Numbered from the stretch's first letter, positions 11,001 through 25,690 are shown. The stretch is DNA of 64,000 bases from Cherax quadricarinatus (GCF_038502225.1 NC_091340.1:31212548-31276547), one strand, 5' to 3'. The notes: generated by a model not told the origin, from the sequence alone. A program made the numbers and translations.

Positions 11001-14000
11001 CATAGAGAGTCAGATAATAGTCAGGGTCAACATGGAGAGTCAGATAATAGTCAGGGTCAACATGGAGAGTCAGATAATAGTCAGAGTCAACATGGAGAGT
11101 CAGATAATAGTCAGAGTCAACATAGAGAGTCAGATAATAGTCAAAGTCAACATAGAGAGTCAGAAAATAGTCAGAGTCAACATAGAGAGTCAGATAATAG
11201 TCAGAGTCAACATGGAGAGTCAGATAATAGTCAGAGTCAACATGGAGAGTCAGATAATAGTCAGAGTCAACATGGAGAGTCAGATAATAGTCAGAGTCAA
11301 CATGGAGAGTCAGATAATAGTCAGAGTCGACATGGAGAGTCAGATAATAGTCAGGGTCAACATGGAGAGTCAGATAATAGTCAGAGTCAACATGGAGAGT
11401 CAGATAATAGTCAGAGTCAACATGGAGAGTCAGATAATAGTCAGAGTCAACATGGAGAGTCAGATAATAGTCAGGGTCAACATGGAGAGTGAGATAATGG
11501 TCAGAGTCAACATGGAGAGTCAGATAATAGTCAGAGTCAACATGGAGAGTCAGATAATAGTCAGAGTCAACATGGAGAGTCAGATAATAGTCAGAGTCAA
11601 CATGGAGAGTCAGATAATAGTCAGAGTCAACATGGAGAGTCAGATAATAGTCAGAGTCAACATGGAGAGTCAGATAATAGTCAGAGTCAACATAGAGAGT
11701 CAGATAATAGTCAGAGTCAACATGGAGAGTCAGATAATAGTCAGAGTCAACATGGAGAGTCAGATAATAGTCAGAGTCAACATAGAGAGTCAGATAATAG
11801 TCAGAGTCAACATAGAGAGTCAGATAATAGTCAGAGTCAACATAGAGAGTCAGATAATAGTCAGAGTCAACATGGAGAGTCAGATAATAGTCAGAGTCAA
11901 CATGGAGAGTCAGATAATAGTCAGAGTCAACATGGAGAGTCAGATAATAGTCAGAGTCAACATAGAGAGTCAGATAATAGTCAGAGTCAACATAGAGAGT
12001 CAGATAATAGTCAGAGTCAACATAGAGAGTCAGATAATAGTCAGAGTCAACATGGAGAGTCAGATAATAGTCAGAGTCAACATAGAGAGTCAGATAATAG
12101 TCAGAGTCAACATAGAGAGTCAGATAATAGTCAGAGTCAACATAGAGAGTCAGTTAATAGTCAGAGTCAACATGGAGAGTCAGATAATAGTCAGAGTCAA
12201 CATAGAGAGTCAGATAATAGTCAGAGTCAACATGGAGAGTCAGATAATAGTCAGAGTCAACATAGAGAGTCAGATAATAGTCAGAGTCAACATAGAGAGT
12301 CAGATAATAGTCAGAGTCAACATAGAGAGTCAGATAATAGTCAGAGTCAACATGGAGAGTCAGATAATAGTCAGAGTCAACATGGAGAGTCAGATAATAG
12401 TCAGAGTCAACATGGAGAGTCAGATAATAGTCAGAGTCAACATGGAGAGTCAGATAATAGTCAGAGTCAACATGGAGAGTCAGATAATAGTCAGAGTCAA
12501 TATGGAGAGTCAGATAATAGTCAGAGTCAACACAGAGAGTCAGATAATAGTCAGAGTCAACATGGAGAGTCAGATAATAGTCAGAGTCAACATGGAGAGT
12601 CAGATAATAGTCAGAGTCAACATGGAGAGTCAGATAATAGTCAGAGTCAACATGGAGAGTCAGATAATAGTCAGAGTCAACATGGAGAGTCAGATAATAG
12701 TCAGGGTCAACATGGAGAGTCAGATAATAGTCAGAGTCAACATAGAGAGTCAGATAATAGTCAGAGTCAACATGGAGAGTCAGATAATAGTCAGAGTCAA
12801 CATGGAGAGTCAGATAATAGTCAGAGTCAACATAGAGAGTCAGATAATAGTCAGAGTCAACATGGAGAGTCAGATAATAGTCAGGGTCAACATGGAGAGT
12901 CAGATAATAGTCAGGGTCAACATAGAGAGTCAGATAATAGTCAGAGTCAACATAGAGAGTCAGATAATACTCAGAGTCAACATAGAGAGTCAGATAATAG
13001 TCAGAGTCAACATGGAGAGTCAGATAATAGAGTCAACATGGAGAGTCAGATAATACTCAGTCAACATGGAGAGTCAGATAATAGTCAGAGTCAACATAGA
13101 GAGTCAGATAATAGTCAGAGTCAACATAGAGAGTCAGATAATAGTCAGAGTCAACATAGAGAGTCAGATAATAGTCAGAGTCAACATGGAGAGTCAGATA
13201 ATAGTCAGAGTCAACATGGAGAGTCAGATAATAGTCAGAGTCAACATAGAGAGTCAGATAATAGTCAGAGTCAACATAGAGAGTCAGATAAGAGTCAGAG
13301 TCAACATAGAGAGTCAGATAATAGTCAGAGTCAACATAGAGAGTCAGATAATGTCAGGGTAAACATGGAGAGTCAGATAATAGTCAGGGTCAACATGGAG
13401 AGTCAGATAATAGTCAGAGTCAACATGGAGAGTCAGATAATAGTCAGAGTCAACATAGAGAGTCAGATAATAGTCAGAGTCAACATGGAGAGTCAGATAA
13501 CAGTCAGAGTCAACTTGGAGAGTCAGATAATAGTCAGAGTCAACATGGAGAGTCAGATAATAGTCAGAGTCAACATGGAGAGTCAGATAATAGTCAGAGT
13601 CAACATAGAGAGTCAGATAATAGTCAGAGTCAACATAGAGTGTCAGATAATAGTCAGGGTCAACATGGAGAGTCAGATAATAGTCAGGGTCAACATGGAG
13701 AGTCAGATAATAGTCAGAGTCAACATGGAGAGTCAGATAATAGTCAGGGTCAACATGGAGAGTCAGATAATAGTCAGTCAACATGGAGAATCAGATAATA
13801 GTCAGAGTCAACATAGAGAGTCAGATCATAGTCAGAGTCAACATGGAGAGTCAGATAATAGTCAGAGTCAACATGGAGAGTCAGATAATAGTCAGAGTCA
13901 ACATGGAGAGTCAGATAATAGTCAGAGTCAACATGGAGAGTCAGATAATAGTCAGAGTCAACATAGAGAGTCAGATAATAGTCAGAGTCAACATGGACAG

Positions 14001-15290
14001 TCAGATAATAGTCAGAGTCAACATAGAGAGTCAGATAATAGTCAGAGTCAACATAGAGAGTCAGATAATAGTCAGGGTCAACATGGAGAGTCAGATAATA
14101 GTCAGGGTCAACATGGAGAGTCAGATAATAGTCAGAGTCTACATGGAGAGTCAGATAATAGAGTCAACATGGAGAGTTAGATAATAGTCAGAGTCAACAT
14201 GGAGAGTCAGATAATAGTCAGAGTCAACATGGAGAGTCAGATAATAGTCAGAGTCAACATAGAGAGTCAGATAATAGTCAGAGTCAACATGGAGAGTCAG
14301 ATAATAGTCAGAGTCAACATAGAGAGTCAGATAATAGTCAGAGTCAACATGGAGAGTCAGATAATAGTCAGAGTCTACATGGAGAGTCAGATAATAGTCA
14401 GAGTCAACATGGAGAGTCAGATAATAGTCAGAGTCAACATAGAGAGTCAGATAATAGTCAGAGTCAACATAGAGAGTCAGATAATAGTCAGAGTCAACAT
14501 GGAGAGTCAGATAATAGTCAGAGTCAACATGGAGAGTCAGATAATAGTCAGAGTCAACATAGAGAGTCAGATAATAGTCAGAGTCAACATGGAGAGTCAG
14601 ATAATAGTCAGAGTCAACATGGAGAGTCAGATAATAGTCAGAGTCAACATGGAGAGTCAGATAATAGTCAGAGTCAACATGGAGAGTCAGATAATAGTCA
14701 GGGTCAACATGGAGAGTCAGATAATAGTCAGAGTCAACATGGAGAGTCAGATAATAGTCAGAGTCAACATGGAGAGTCAGATAATAGTCAGAGTCAACAT
14801 AGAGAGTCAGATAATAGTCAGAGTCAACATGGAGAGTCAGATAATAGTCAGAGTCAACATGGAGAGTCAGATAATAGTCAGAGTCAACATAGAGAGTCAG
14901 ATAATAGTCAGAGTCAACATGGAGAGTCAGATAATAGTCAGAGTCAACATGGAGAGTCAGATAATAGTCAGAGTCAACATGGAGAGTCAGATAATAGTCA
15001 GAGTCAACATGGAGAGTCAGATAATAGTCAGGGTCAACATGGAGAGTCAGATAATAGTCAGAGTCAACATGGAGAGTCAGATAATAGTCAGAGTCAACAT
15101 GGAGAGTCAGATAATAGTCAGAGTCAACATGGAGAGTCAGATAATAGTCAGGGTCAACATGGAGAGTCAGATAATAGTCAGAGTCAACATAGAGAGTCAG
15201 ATAATAGTCAGAGTCAACATGGAGAGTCAGATAATAGTCAGAGTCAACATGGAGAGTCAGATAATAGTCAGAGTCAACATGGAGAGTCAT
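8020..15290. repeat. 30-bp minisatellite (about 242 copies) with higher-order duplications
   Basis: The unit is GTCAGATAATAGTCAGAGTCAACATGGAGA-like, 30 bp, with G/A alternation at CATGGAG/CATAGAG and AGAGTC/AGGGTC. Small phase shifts occur near 8505, 13030-13060, 13350, 13775 and 14160. Marker variants recur at fixed spacing: 'cagaaaatag' at 9541, 10141 and 11161; 'catggacag' near 9051 and 10671; 'tctgagtc' near 9371 and 10991. These show block duplications of 600 and 1620 bp. The long MESQIIVRVN and DNSQSQHGES open frames are artefacts of a stop-free 30-bp repeat. Confidence 0.97.
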
Positions 15291-15402
15291 GTAAAGTCAA
15301 ACAAAAAAAGTTGTTCAAAATAAGTAAAGTTGAAAACTTAAAAACTCTAAAAAAAATAAAAATTTAAAATCTTTTACAAAATAACTAAAAAATATTTATA
15401 AT
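15291..15402. other. AT-rich spacer between the 30-bp and 38-bp arrays
   Basis: About 110 bp of A-rich, non-repetitive sequence; nothing else recognised. Confidence 0.8.
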
Positions 15403-17185
15403 GGAAGGTTGTGACAGTGCGTTCGAACCCGCTTATGTGAGGAAGGTTGTGACATTGTGTTCGACCCACCTTATGTGAGGAAGGTTGTGACATTGTGTTC
15501 GACCCACCTTATGTGAGGAAGGTTGTGACATTGTGTTCGACCCACCTTATGTGAGGAAGGTTGTGACATTGTGTTCGACCCACCTTATGTGAGGAAGGTT
15601 GTGACATTGTGTTCGACCCCCCTTATGTGAGGAAGGTTGTGACATTGTGTTCGACCCACCTTATGTGAGGAAGGTTGTGACATTGTGTTCGACCCCCCTT
15701 ATGTGAGGAAGGTTGTGACATTGTGTTCGACCCACCTTATGTGAGGAAGGTTATGACATTGTGTTCGACCCCCCTTATGTGAGGAAGGTTGTGACATTGT
15801 GTTCGACCCCCCTTATGTGAGGAAGGTTGTGACATTGTGTTCGACCCCCCTTATGTGAGGAAGGTTGTGACATTGTGTTCGACCCCCCTTATGTGAGGAA
15901 GGTTGTGACATTGTGTTCGACCCCCCTTATGTGAGGAAGGTTGTGACAGTGTGTTTGACCCCCTTATGTGAGGAGGGTTGTGACAGTGCGTTCGACCCCC
16001 CTTATGTGAGGAAGGTTATGACATTGTGTTCGACCCCCCTTATGTGAGGAAGGTTATGACATTGTGTTCGACCCCCCTTATGTGAGGAAGGTTGTGACGG
16101 TGTGTTTGACCCCCTTATGTGAGGAGGGTTGTGACAGTGTGTTCGACCCCCCTTATGTGAGGAAGGTTGTGACAGTGTGTTCGACCCACCTTATGTGAGG
16201 AAGGTTGTGACAGTGTGTTCGACCCCCTTATGTGAGGAAGGTTGTGACAGTGTGTTCGACCCCCTTATGTGAGGAAGGTTGTGACAGTGTGTTCGACCCC
16301 CCTTATGTGAGGAAGGTTGTGACAGTGTTCGACCCACCTTATGTGAGGAAGGTTGTGACAGTGTGTTCGACCCCCTTATGTGAGGAAGGTTGTGACAGTG
16401 TGTTCGACCCCCTTATGTGAGGAAGGTTGTGACAGTGTGTTCGACCCCCTTATGTGAGGAAGGTTGTGACAGTGTGTTCGACCCCCTTATGTGAGGAAGG
16501 TTGTGACAGTGTGTTCGACCCCCTTATGTGAGGAAGGTTGTGACAGTGTGTTCGACCCCCTTATGTGAGGAAGGTTGTGACAGTGTGTTCGACCCCCTTA
16601 TGTGAGGAAGGTTGTGACAGTGTGTTCGACCCCCTTATGTGAGGAAGGTTGTGACAGTGTGTTCGACCCCCCTTATGTGAGGAAGGTTGTGACAGTGTGT
16701 TCGATCCCCCTTATGTGAGGAAGGTTGTGACAGTGTGTTCGACCCCCTTATGTGAGGAAGGTTGTGACAGTGTGTTCGACCCCCCTTATGTGAGGAAGGT
16801 TGTGACAGTGTGTTCGATCCCCCTTATGTGAGGAAGGTTGTGACAGTGTGTTCGAATCCCCTTACATGAGGAAGGTTGTGACAGTGTGTTCGAACCCCCT
16901 TATATGAGGAAGGTTGTGGCAGAGTGTTCGAATCCCCTTATGTGAGGAAGGTTGTGACAGTGTGTTCGAACCCCCTTATGTGAGGAAGGGTGAGACAGTG
17001 TGTTCGACCCCCCTTATGTGAGGAAGGATGTGACAGTGTTTGACCTCCCTTATATGAGGAAGGTTGTGGCAGTGTGTTCGAACCCCCTTATATGAGGAAG
17101 GTTGTGGCAGAGCGTTCGACCCCCCTTATGTGATGAAGGTTATGACAGTGTGTTCGACCCCTTTATGAGAAGAAGGTTGTGGCTG
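15403..17185. repeat. 38-bp (37/38) minisatellite, about 47 copies
   Basis: The unit reads AAGGTTGTGACATTGTGTTC then GACCCACCTTATGTGAGG (38 bp). A 37-bp form lacks one C of the C-run. The left half carries 'acattgtg' and the right half 'acagtgtg'. The last six to eight units are diverged. It abuts the 23-bp array directly at about 17186. Confidence 0.96.
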
Positions 17186-17186
17186 T

Positions 17187-20100
17187 TGAACAAGGTGAAC
17201 ACTAGTAACTTAACAAGGTGAACACTAGTAACTCAACAAGGTGAACAATAGTAACTTAACAAAGGGAACACTAGTAACTTAACAAGGTGAACACTAGTAA
17301 CTTAAAAGGAACACTAGTAACTTAGCAAGGTGAACACCATTAACTTAACAAGGTGAACACTAGTAACTTAACAAGGTGAACACTAGTAACTCAACAAGGT
17401 GAACAATAGTAACTTAACAAAGGGAACACTAGTAACTTAACAAGGTGAACACTAGTAACTTAAAAGGAACACTAGTAACTTAGCAAGGTGAACACCATTA
17501 ACTTAACAAGGTGAACACTAGTAACTTAACAAGGTGAACACTAGTAACTTAACAAAGTGAACACTAGTAACTTAACAAGGTGAGCACTAGCAACTTAGCA
17601 AGGTGAACACTAGTAACTTAGCAAGGTGAACACTAGTAACTTAACAAACGGAACATTAGTAACTTAGCAAGGTGAACACTAGTAACTTAACAAGGTGAAC
17701 ACTAGTAACTTAACAAAAGGAACACAAGTAACTTTACAAGATGAACACTAGTAACTTACCAAGGTGAACACTAGTAACTTAACGAGGTGAATACAAGTAA
17801 CTTAGCAAGGTGAACACAAATAACTTAGCAAGGTGAACACAAGTAACTTAACAAGGTGAACACTAGTAACTTAACAAGGGGAACAATAGCAACTTAGCAA
17901 GGTGAACAATAGTAACTTAACAAGGTGAAGACTAGTAACTTAACAAGGGGAACACAAGTAACTTTACGCAGTGAACACTAGCAACTTAGCAAGGTGAACA
18001 CTAGTAACTTAACAAGGAGAACACAAGTAACTTAACAAGGTAACACAAGTAACTTAACAAGGTGAACACAAGTAATTTATCAAGGAGAACACAAGCAACT
18101 TAGCAAGGTGAACACAAGTAACTTAACAAGGCAAACACTAGTAACTTAACAAGGTGAGCACAAGTAACTTAGCAAGGTGAACACTAGTAACTTAACAAGG
18201 TGAACACTAGTAACTTAACAAGGTGAACACTAGTAACTGAACAAGGTGAACACAAGCAATTTATCAAGGTGAACACTAGTAGCTTAACAAGGTGAACACT
18301 AGTAACTGAACAAGGTGAACACAAGCAATTTATCAAGGTGAACACTAGTAGCTTAGCAAGGTGAACACTAGTAACTTAACAAGGTGAACACAAGTAACTT
18401 AACAAGGTGAACACTAGTAATTTAGCAAGGTGAGCACAAGTAACTTAACAAGATGAACACTAGTAACTTAACAAGGTGAACAAAAGGAACTTAGCAAGGT
18501 GAACACAAGTAACTTAACAAGGTGAACACTAGTAACTTAACAAGGTGAATAGTAACTTAGCAAGGTGAACACTAGTAACTTAACAAGGTGAACACTAGTA
18601 ACTTAACAAGGGGAACACGAGTAACTTTACATGGTGAACACTACTAAGTTAGCAAGGTGAATACCAGCAACTTAACAAGGTGAACACAAGTAACTTAACA
18701 AGGTGAACACAAGTAACTTAAGTTGAACACTAGCAACTTAACAAGGTGAACACTAATAACTTAACAAGGTGAACACTAGTAACTTAACAAGGTGAACACA
18801 AGTAACTTAACAAGGTGAACACTAGTAACTTAAGGTGAACACAAGTAGCTTAAAGTGAACATTAGTAACTTAAGGTGAACACTGGTAACTTTACAAGGTG
18901 AACACAAGTAACTTAACAAGGTGAACATTAGTAACTGAAGGTGAAGACTAGTAACTTAAGGTGAAGACAACTTAACAAGGTGAACACTAGTAATTTAAAT
19001 TGAACACAAGTAACTTAACAAGGTGAACACTAATAACTTAACAAGGTGAACACAAGTAACTTTACAAGGTGAACACAAGTAACTTAACAAGGTGAAGTCT
19101 AGTAACTTAACAAGGTGAACGCAAGTAACTTGACAAGGTGAACGCTAGTAACTTAACAAGGTGAACACAAGTAGCTTAACAAGGTGAACATTAGTAACTT
19201 AACAAGGTGAAGACTAGTAACATAACAAGGTGAACACAAGTATCTTAAAGTGAACATTAGTAACTTAACAAGGTGAACACTAGTAACTTTACAAGGTGAA
19301 CACAAGTAATATAATAAGGTGAACACTAGTAACTTAACAAGGTGAACACTAGTAACTTAACAAGGTGAACACTAGTAACTTAACAAGGTGAACACAAGTA
19401 ACTTAACAAGGCGAACACAAGTAACTTAACAAGGTGAACACTAGTAACTTAACAAGGTGGACACAAGTAACTTAACAAGGTGAATTCTAGTAACTTAAGG
19501 TGAACACAAGTACCCTAACAAGGTGAACATAAGTAACTTAACAAGGTGAACACTAGTAACTTACGGTGAACACAAGTACCTTAACAAGGTGAACATTTGT
19601 AACTTAACAAGGTGAACACTAGTAACTTAAGGCGAACACAAGTACCTTAACAAGGTGAACACTAGTAAATTAAGGTGAACGCAAGTACCTTAACAAGGTG
19701 AACACTAGTAACTTAGGTAGGTGAACACTAGTAACTTACCAAGGTGAACAATAATAACTTAACAAGGTGAACACTTGTAACTTAGCTAGGTGAACACTAG
19801 TAACTTAAGGTGAACACAAGTAACTTAACAAGGTGAACACAAGTAACTTAACAAGGTGAACACAAGTAACTTAACAAGGTGAGCACTAGTAACTTAGCAA
19901 GGTGAACACAAGTAACTTAACAAGGTGAATACAAGTAACTTAACAAGGTGAACACAAGTAACTTAACAAGGTGAACACTAATAACTTAACAAGGTGAACA
20001 CTAGCAACTTTACAAAGTGAACACTAGTAACTTAAGGTGAACACTAGTAACTTAACAAGGTGAACACTAGTAACTTAACAAGGTGAACACAAGTAACTTA

Positions 20101-23100
20101 AGTTGAACACTAGCAACTTAACAAGGTGAACACTAATAACTTAACAAGGTGAACACTAGTAACTTAACAAGGTGAACACAAGTAACTTAACAAGGCGAAC
20201 ACAATTAACTTAACAAGGTGAACACTAGTAACGTAGCAAGATTAACAATAGTAACTTAACAAGGAGAACACTAGTAAGTTAACAAGGTGAATACTAGTAA
20301 CTGAACAAGGTGAACGCTAGTAACTTAACAAGGTGAACACTAGTAACTTAGCAAGGTGAACACTAGTAACTTAACAAGTTGAACACTAGTAACTTAACAA
20401 GGTGAACACTAGTAACTTAACAAGTTGAACACAAGTAACTTAACAAGGTGAACACTATTAACTTAAGGTGAACAATAATAACTTAACAAGGTGAACACTA
20501 GTAACTTAACAAGGTGAACACTAGTAACTTAACAAGTTGAACACAAGTAACTTAACAAGGTGAACACTATTAACTTAAGGTGAACAATAATAACTTAACA
20601 AGGTGAACACTAGTAACTTAACAAGGCGAACACAATTAACTTAACAAGGTGAACACTAGTAACGTAGCAAGATTAACAATAGTAACTTAACAAGGGGAAC
20701 ACTAGTAACTTAACAAGGTGAACACAAGTAACTTAGCAAGGTGAGCACAAGTAACTTAACAAGGCGAACACTAGTAACTTAACAAGGTGAGCACAAGTAA
20801 CTTAACATGGTGAACACAAGTATCTTAACAAGGTGAGCACAAGTAACTTAACATGGTGAACACAAGTAATTTAACAAGGTGAACACAAATAACTTAGCAA
20901 GGAGAACACAAGTAACTTAACAAGGTGAACACTAGTAACTTAACAATGTGAACACTAGTAACTTAACAAGGTCAGCACTAGTAACTTATGAAGGTGAACA
21001 TAAGTAACTTAAGTAGAACACTAGTAACTTAACAAGGTGAACATTAATAACTTAACAAGGTGGACACAAGCAACTTTACAAGTTGAACACAAGTAACTTA
21101 ATAAGGCGAACAAAAGTAACTTAACAGGGTGAAGACTAGTAACTTAACAATTTGAACACAAGTAACTTAACAAGGTGAAGACTAGTAATTTAACAAGGTG
21201 AACACAAGTAACTTAACATGGTGAACACAAGTAACTTAACAAGGTGAACGCTAGTAACTTAACAAGGTGAACACAAGTAACTTAACAAGGTGAACATTAG
21301 TAACTTAGCAAGGTGAAGACTAGTAACTTAACAAGGTGAACACAAGTAACTTAACAAGGTGAATATTAGTAACTTAGCAAGGTGAAGACTAGTAACTTAA
21401 GGTGAACACAAGTAACTTAACAAGGTGAACATTAGTAACTTAACAAGGTGAACACTAGTAACTTAACAAGGTGAACACTAGTAACTTAACAAGGTGAACA
21501 CTAGTAACTTAAAAAGGTGAACACTAATAACAAGATGAACACTAGTAACTTAGCAAGGTGAACACTAGTAACTTAACAACGTAAACACAAGTAACTTAGC
21601 AAGGTGAACACAAGTAACTTAACAAGATGAACACTAGTAACTTAACAAGGTGAACAATAGTAACGTAGCAAGGTGAACACTAGTAACTTAACAAGGGGAA
21701 CACAAGTAACTTTACATAGTGAACACTAGTAACTTAGCAATGTGAACACTAGTAACTTAACAAGGTGAACACAAGTAACTTAACAAGGTGAAGACTAGTA
21801 ACTTAACAATTTGAACACAAGTAACTTAACAAGGTGAAGACTAGTAATTTAACAAGGTGAACACAAGTAACTTAACAAGGTAAACACAAGTAACTTAACA
21901 AGGTGAACACAAGTAATTTATCAAGGTGAACACAAGTAACTTAGGAAGGTGAACACAAGTAACTTCACAAGGCGAACATTAGTAACTTAACAAGGTGAAC
22001 ACAAGTAACTTAACAAGTTGAACACAAATACCTTAGCAAGGTGAAAACAAGTAACTTAACAAGGTGAACACTAGTAACTTAACAAGGTGAACACTAATAA
22101 CTTAACAAAGTGAACACAAGTAACTTTACAAGGTGAACCCAAGTAACTTAACAAGGTGAAGTCTAGTAACTTAACAAGGTGAACGCAAGTAACTTGACAA
22201 GGTGAACGCTAGTAACTTAACAAGGTGAACACAAGTAGCTTAACAAGGTGAACATTAGTAACTTAACAAGGTGAACACTAGTAACTTTACAAGGTGAACA
22301 CAAGTAATATAATAAGGTGAACACTAGTAACTTAACAAGGTGAACACTAGTAACTTAACAAGGTGAACACTAATAACTTAACAAGGCGAACACTAGTAAC
22401 TTAGCAACGTGAACACTAGTAACTTAACAAGGTGAACACTAGTAACTTAACAAGGTGAACACAAGTAACTTAACAAGGCGAACACAAGTAACTTAACAAG
22501 GTGAACACTAGTAACTTAACAAGGTGAACACAAGTAACTTAACAAGGTGAACTCTAGTAAACTTAAGGTGAACACAAGTACCCTAACAAGGTGAACATAA
22601 GTAACTTAACAAGGTGAACACTAGTAACTTACGGTGAACACAAGTACCTTAACAAGGTGAACATTTGTAACTTAACAAGGTGAACACTAGTAACTTAAGG
22701 TGAACACAAGTACCTTAACAAGGTGAACACTAGTAAATTAAGGTGAACGCAAGTACCTTAACAAGGTGAACACTAGTAACTTAGGTAGGTGAACACTAGT
22801 AACTTACCAAGGTGAACAATAATAACTTAACAAGGTGAACACTTGTAACTTAGCTAGGTGAACACTAGTAACTTAAGGTGAACACAAGTAACTTAACAAG
22901 GTGAACACAAGTAACTTAACAAGGTGAACACAAGTAACTTAACAAGGTGAACACTAGTAACTTAGCAAGGTGAACACAAGTAACTTAACAAGGTGAATAC
23001 AAGTAACTTAACAAGGTGAACACAAGTACCTTAACAAGGTGAACACTAATAACTTAACAAGGTGAACACTAGCAACTTTACAAAGTGAACACAAGTAACT

Positions 23101-25690
23101 TAAGTTGAACACTAGTAACTTAACAAGGTGAACACTAGTAACTTAACAAGGTGAACACTAGTAACTTAACAAGGTGAACACAAGTAACTTAAGTTGAACA
23201 CTAGCAACTTAACAAGGTGAACACTAATAACTTAACAAGGTGAACACTAGTAACTTAACAAGGTGAACACAAGTAACTTAACAAGGTGAACACTAGTAAC
23301 TTAAGGTGAACACAAGTAGCTTAAAGTGAACATTAGTAACTTAAGGTGAACACTGGTAACTTTACAAGGTGAACACAAGTAACTTAACAAGGTGAACATT
23401 AGTAACTGAAGGTGAAGACTAGTAACTTAAGGTGAAGACAACTTAACACGGTGAACACTAGTAATTTAAATTGAACACAAGTAACTTAACAAGGTGAACA
23501 CTAATAACTTAACAAGGTGAACACAAGTAACTTTACAAGGTGAACACAAGTAACTTAACAAGGTGAAGTCTAGTAACTTAACAAGGTGAACGCAAGTAAC
23601 TTGACAAGGTGAACGCTAGTAACTTAGCAAGGTGAACACAAGTAACTTAACAAGGTGAATACAAGTAACTTAACAAGGTGAACACAAGTACCTTAACAAG
23701 GTGAACACTAATAACTTAACAAGGTGAACACTAGCAACTTTACAAAGTGAACACAAGTAACTTAAGTTGAACACTAGTAACTTAACAAGGTGAACACTAG
23801 TAACTTAACAAGGTGAACACTAGTAACTTAACAAGGTGAACACAAGTAACTTAAGTTGAACACTAGCAACTTAACAAGGTGAACACTAATAACTTAAGGT
23901 GAACACTAGTAACTTAACAAGGTGAACACAAGTAACTTAACAAGGTGAACACTAGTAACTTAAGGTGAACACAAGTAGCTTAAAGTGAACATTAGTAACT
24001 TAAGGTGAACACTGGTAACTTTACAAGGTGAACACAAGTAACTTAACAAGGTGAACATTAGTAACTGAAGGTGAAGACTAGTAACTTAAGGTGAAGACAA
24101 CTTAACAAGGTGAACACTAGTAATTTAAATTGAACACAAGTAACTTAACAAGGTGAACACTAATAACTTAACAAGGTGAACACAAGTAACTTTACAAGGT
24201 GAACACAAGTAACTTAACAAGGTGAAGTCTAGTAACTTAACAAGGTGAACGCAAGTAACTTGACAAGGTGAACGCTAGTAACTTAACAAGGTGAACACAA
24301 GTAGCTTAACAAGGTGAACATTAGTAACTTAACAAGGTGAAGACTAGTAACATAACAAGGTGAACACAAGTATCTTAAAGTGAACATTAGTAACTTAACA
24401 AGGTGAACACTAGTAACTTTACAAGGTGAACACAAGTAATATAATAAGGTGAACACTAGTAACTTAACAAGGTGAACACTAGTAACTTAACAAGGTGAAC
24501 ACTAGTAACTTAACAAGGTGAACACAAGTAACTTAACAAGGCGAACACAAGTAACTTAACAAGGTGAACACTAGTAACTTAACAAGGTGGACACAAGTAA
24601 CTTAACAAGGTGAAGTCTAGTAACTTAAGGTGAACACAAGTACCCTAACAAGGTGAACATAAGTAACTTAACAAGGTGAACACTAGTAACTTACGGTGAA
24701 CACAAGTACCTTAACAAGGTGAACATTTGTAACTTAACAAGGTGAACACTAGTAACTTAAGGTGAACACAAGTACCTTAACAAGGTGAACACTAGTAAAT
24801 TAAGGTGAACGCAAGTACCTTAACAAGGTGAACACTAGTAACTTAGGTAGGTGAACACTAGTAACTTACCAAGGTGAACAATAATAACTTAACAAGGTGA
24901 ACACTTGTAACTTAGCTAGGTGAACACTAGTAACTTAAGGTGAACACAAGTAACTTAACAAGGTGAACACAAGAAACTTAACAAGGTGAACACAAGTAAC
25001 TTAACAAGGTGAACACTAGTAACTTAACAAGGTGAATACAAGTAACTTAACAAGGTGAACACAAGTAACTTAACAAGGTGAACACTAATAACTTAACAAG
25101 GTGAACACTAGCAACTTTACAAAGTGAACACAAGTAACTTAAGTTGAACACTAGTAACTTAAGGTGAACACTAGTAACTTAAGGTGAACACTAGTAACTT
25201 AACAAGGTGAACACAAGTAACTTAAGTTGAACACTAGCAACTTAACAAGGAGAACACTAATAACTTAACAAGGTGAACACTAGTAACTTAACAAGGTGAA
25301 CACAAGTAACTTAACAAGGTGAACACTAGTAACTTAAGGTGAACACAAGTATCTTAAAGTGAACATTAGTAACTGAAGGTGAACACTAGTAACTTAAGGT
25401 GAACACAACTTAACAAGGTGAACACTAGTAATTTAAATTGAACACAAGTGACTTAACAAGGTGAACACAAGAAACATAACAAAGTGAACACTAGATACTT
25501 AAGGTGAACACTAGCAACTTAAGATGAACACAAGTAACTTAGCAAGGTGAACAAAAGTAACTTAACAAGGCGAACACTAGTAACTTAAGTTGTACACAAG
25601 TGACTTAACAAGGTGAACACAAGTAACTTAACAAAGTGAACACTAGATACTTAAGGTGAACACTAGCAACTTAAGGTGAACACAAGTAAC
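17187..25690. repeat. 23-bp minisatellite (20-23 bp units, about 380 copies) running into the robo 5' splice site
   Basis: The plus-strand unit is AACTTAACAAGGTGAACACT plus AGT (23 bp), with a 20-bp form lacking 3 bp and many A/T alternations (ACTAGT/ACAAGT). On the transcribed minus strand a unit reads CACCTTGTTAAGTTACTAGT plus GTT. Multi-unit blocks are repeated, for example the block beginning near 18720 recurs near 23180 and 23850. The array ends at the exon boundary (25695): the first intron bases GTAAGTTACTTGTGTTCACC are themselves a repeat unit. Confidence 0.96.

Noticed and set aside
7953..15323. Very long open frames (up to 1179 codons), hydrophilic or Val/Ile-rich, looking like a repeat-rich secreted protein
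   Set aside because: All are readings of the 30-bp array in different frames. The array lies inside a robo intron.
8020..25690. CRISPR array
   Set aside because: Repeats are contiguous with no spacers, in a eukaryotic intron.
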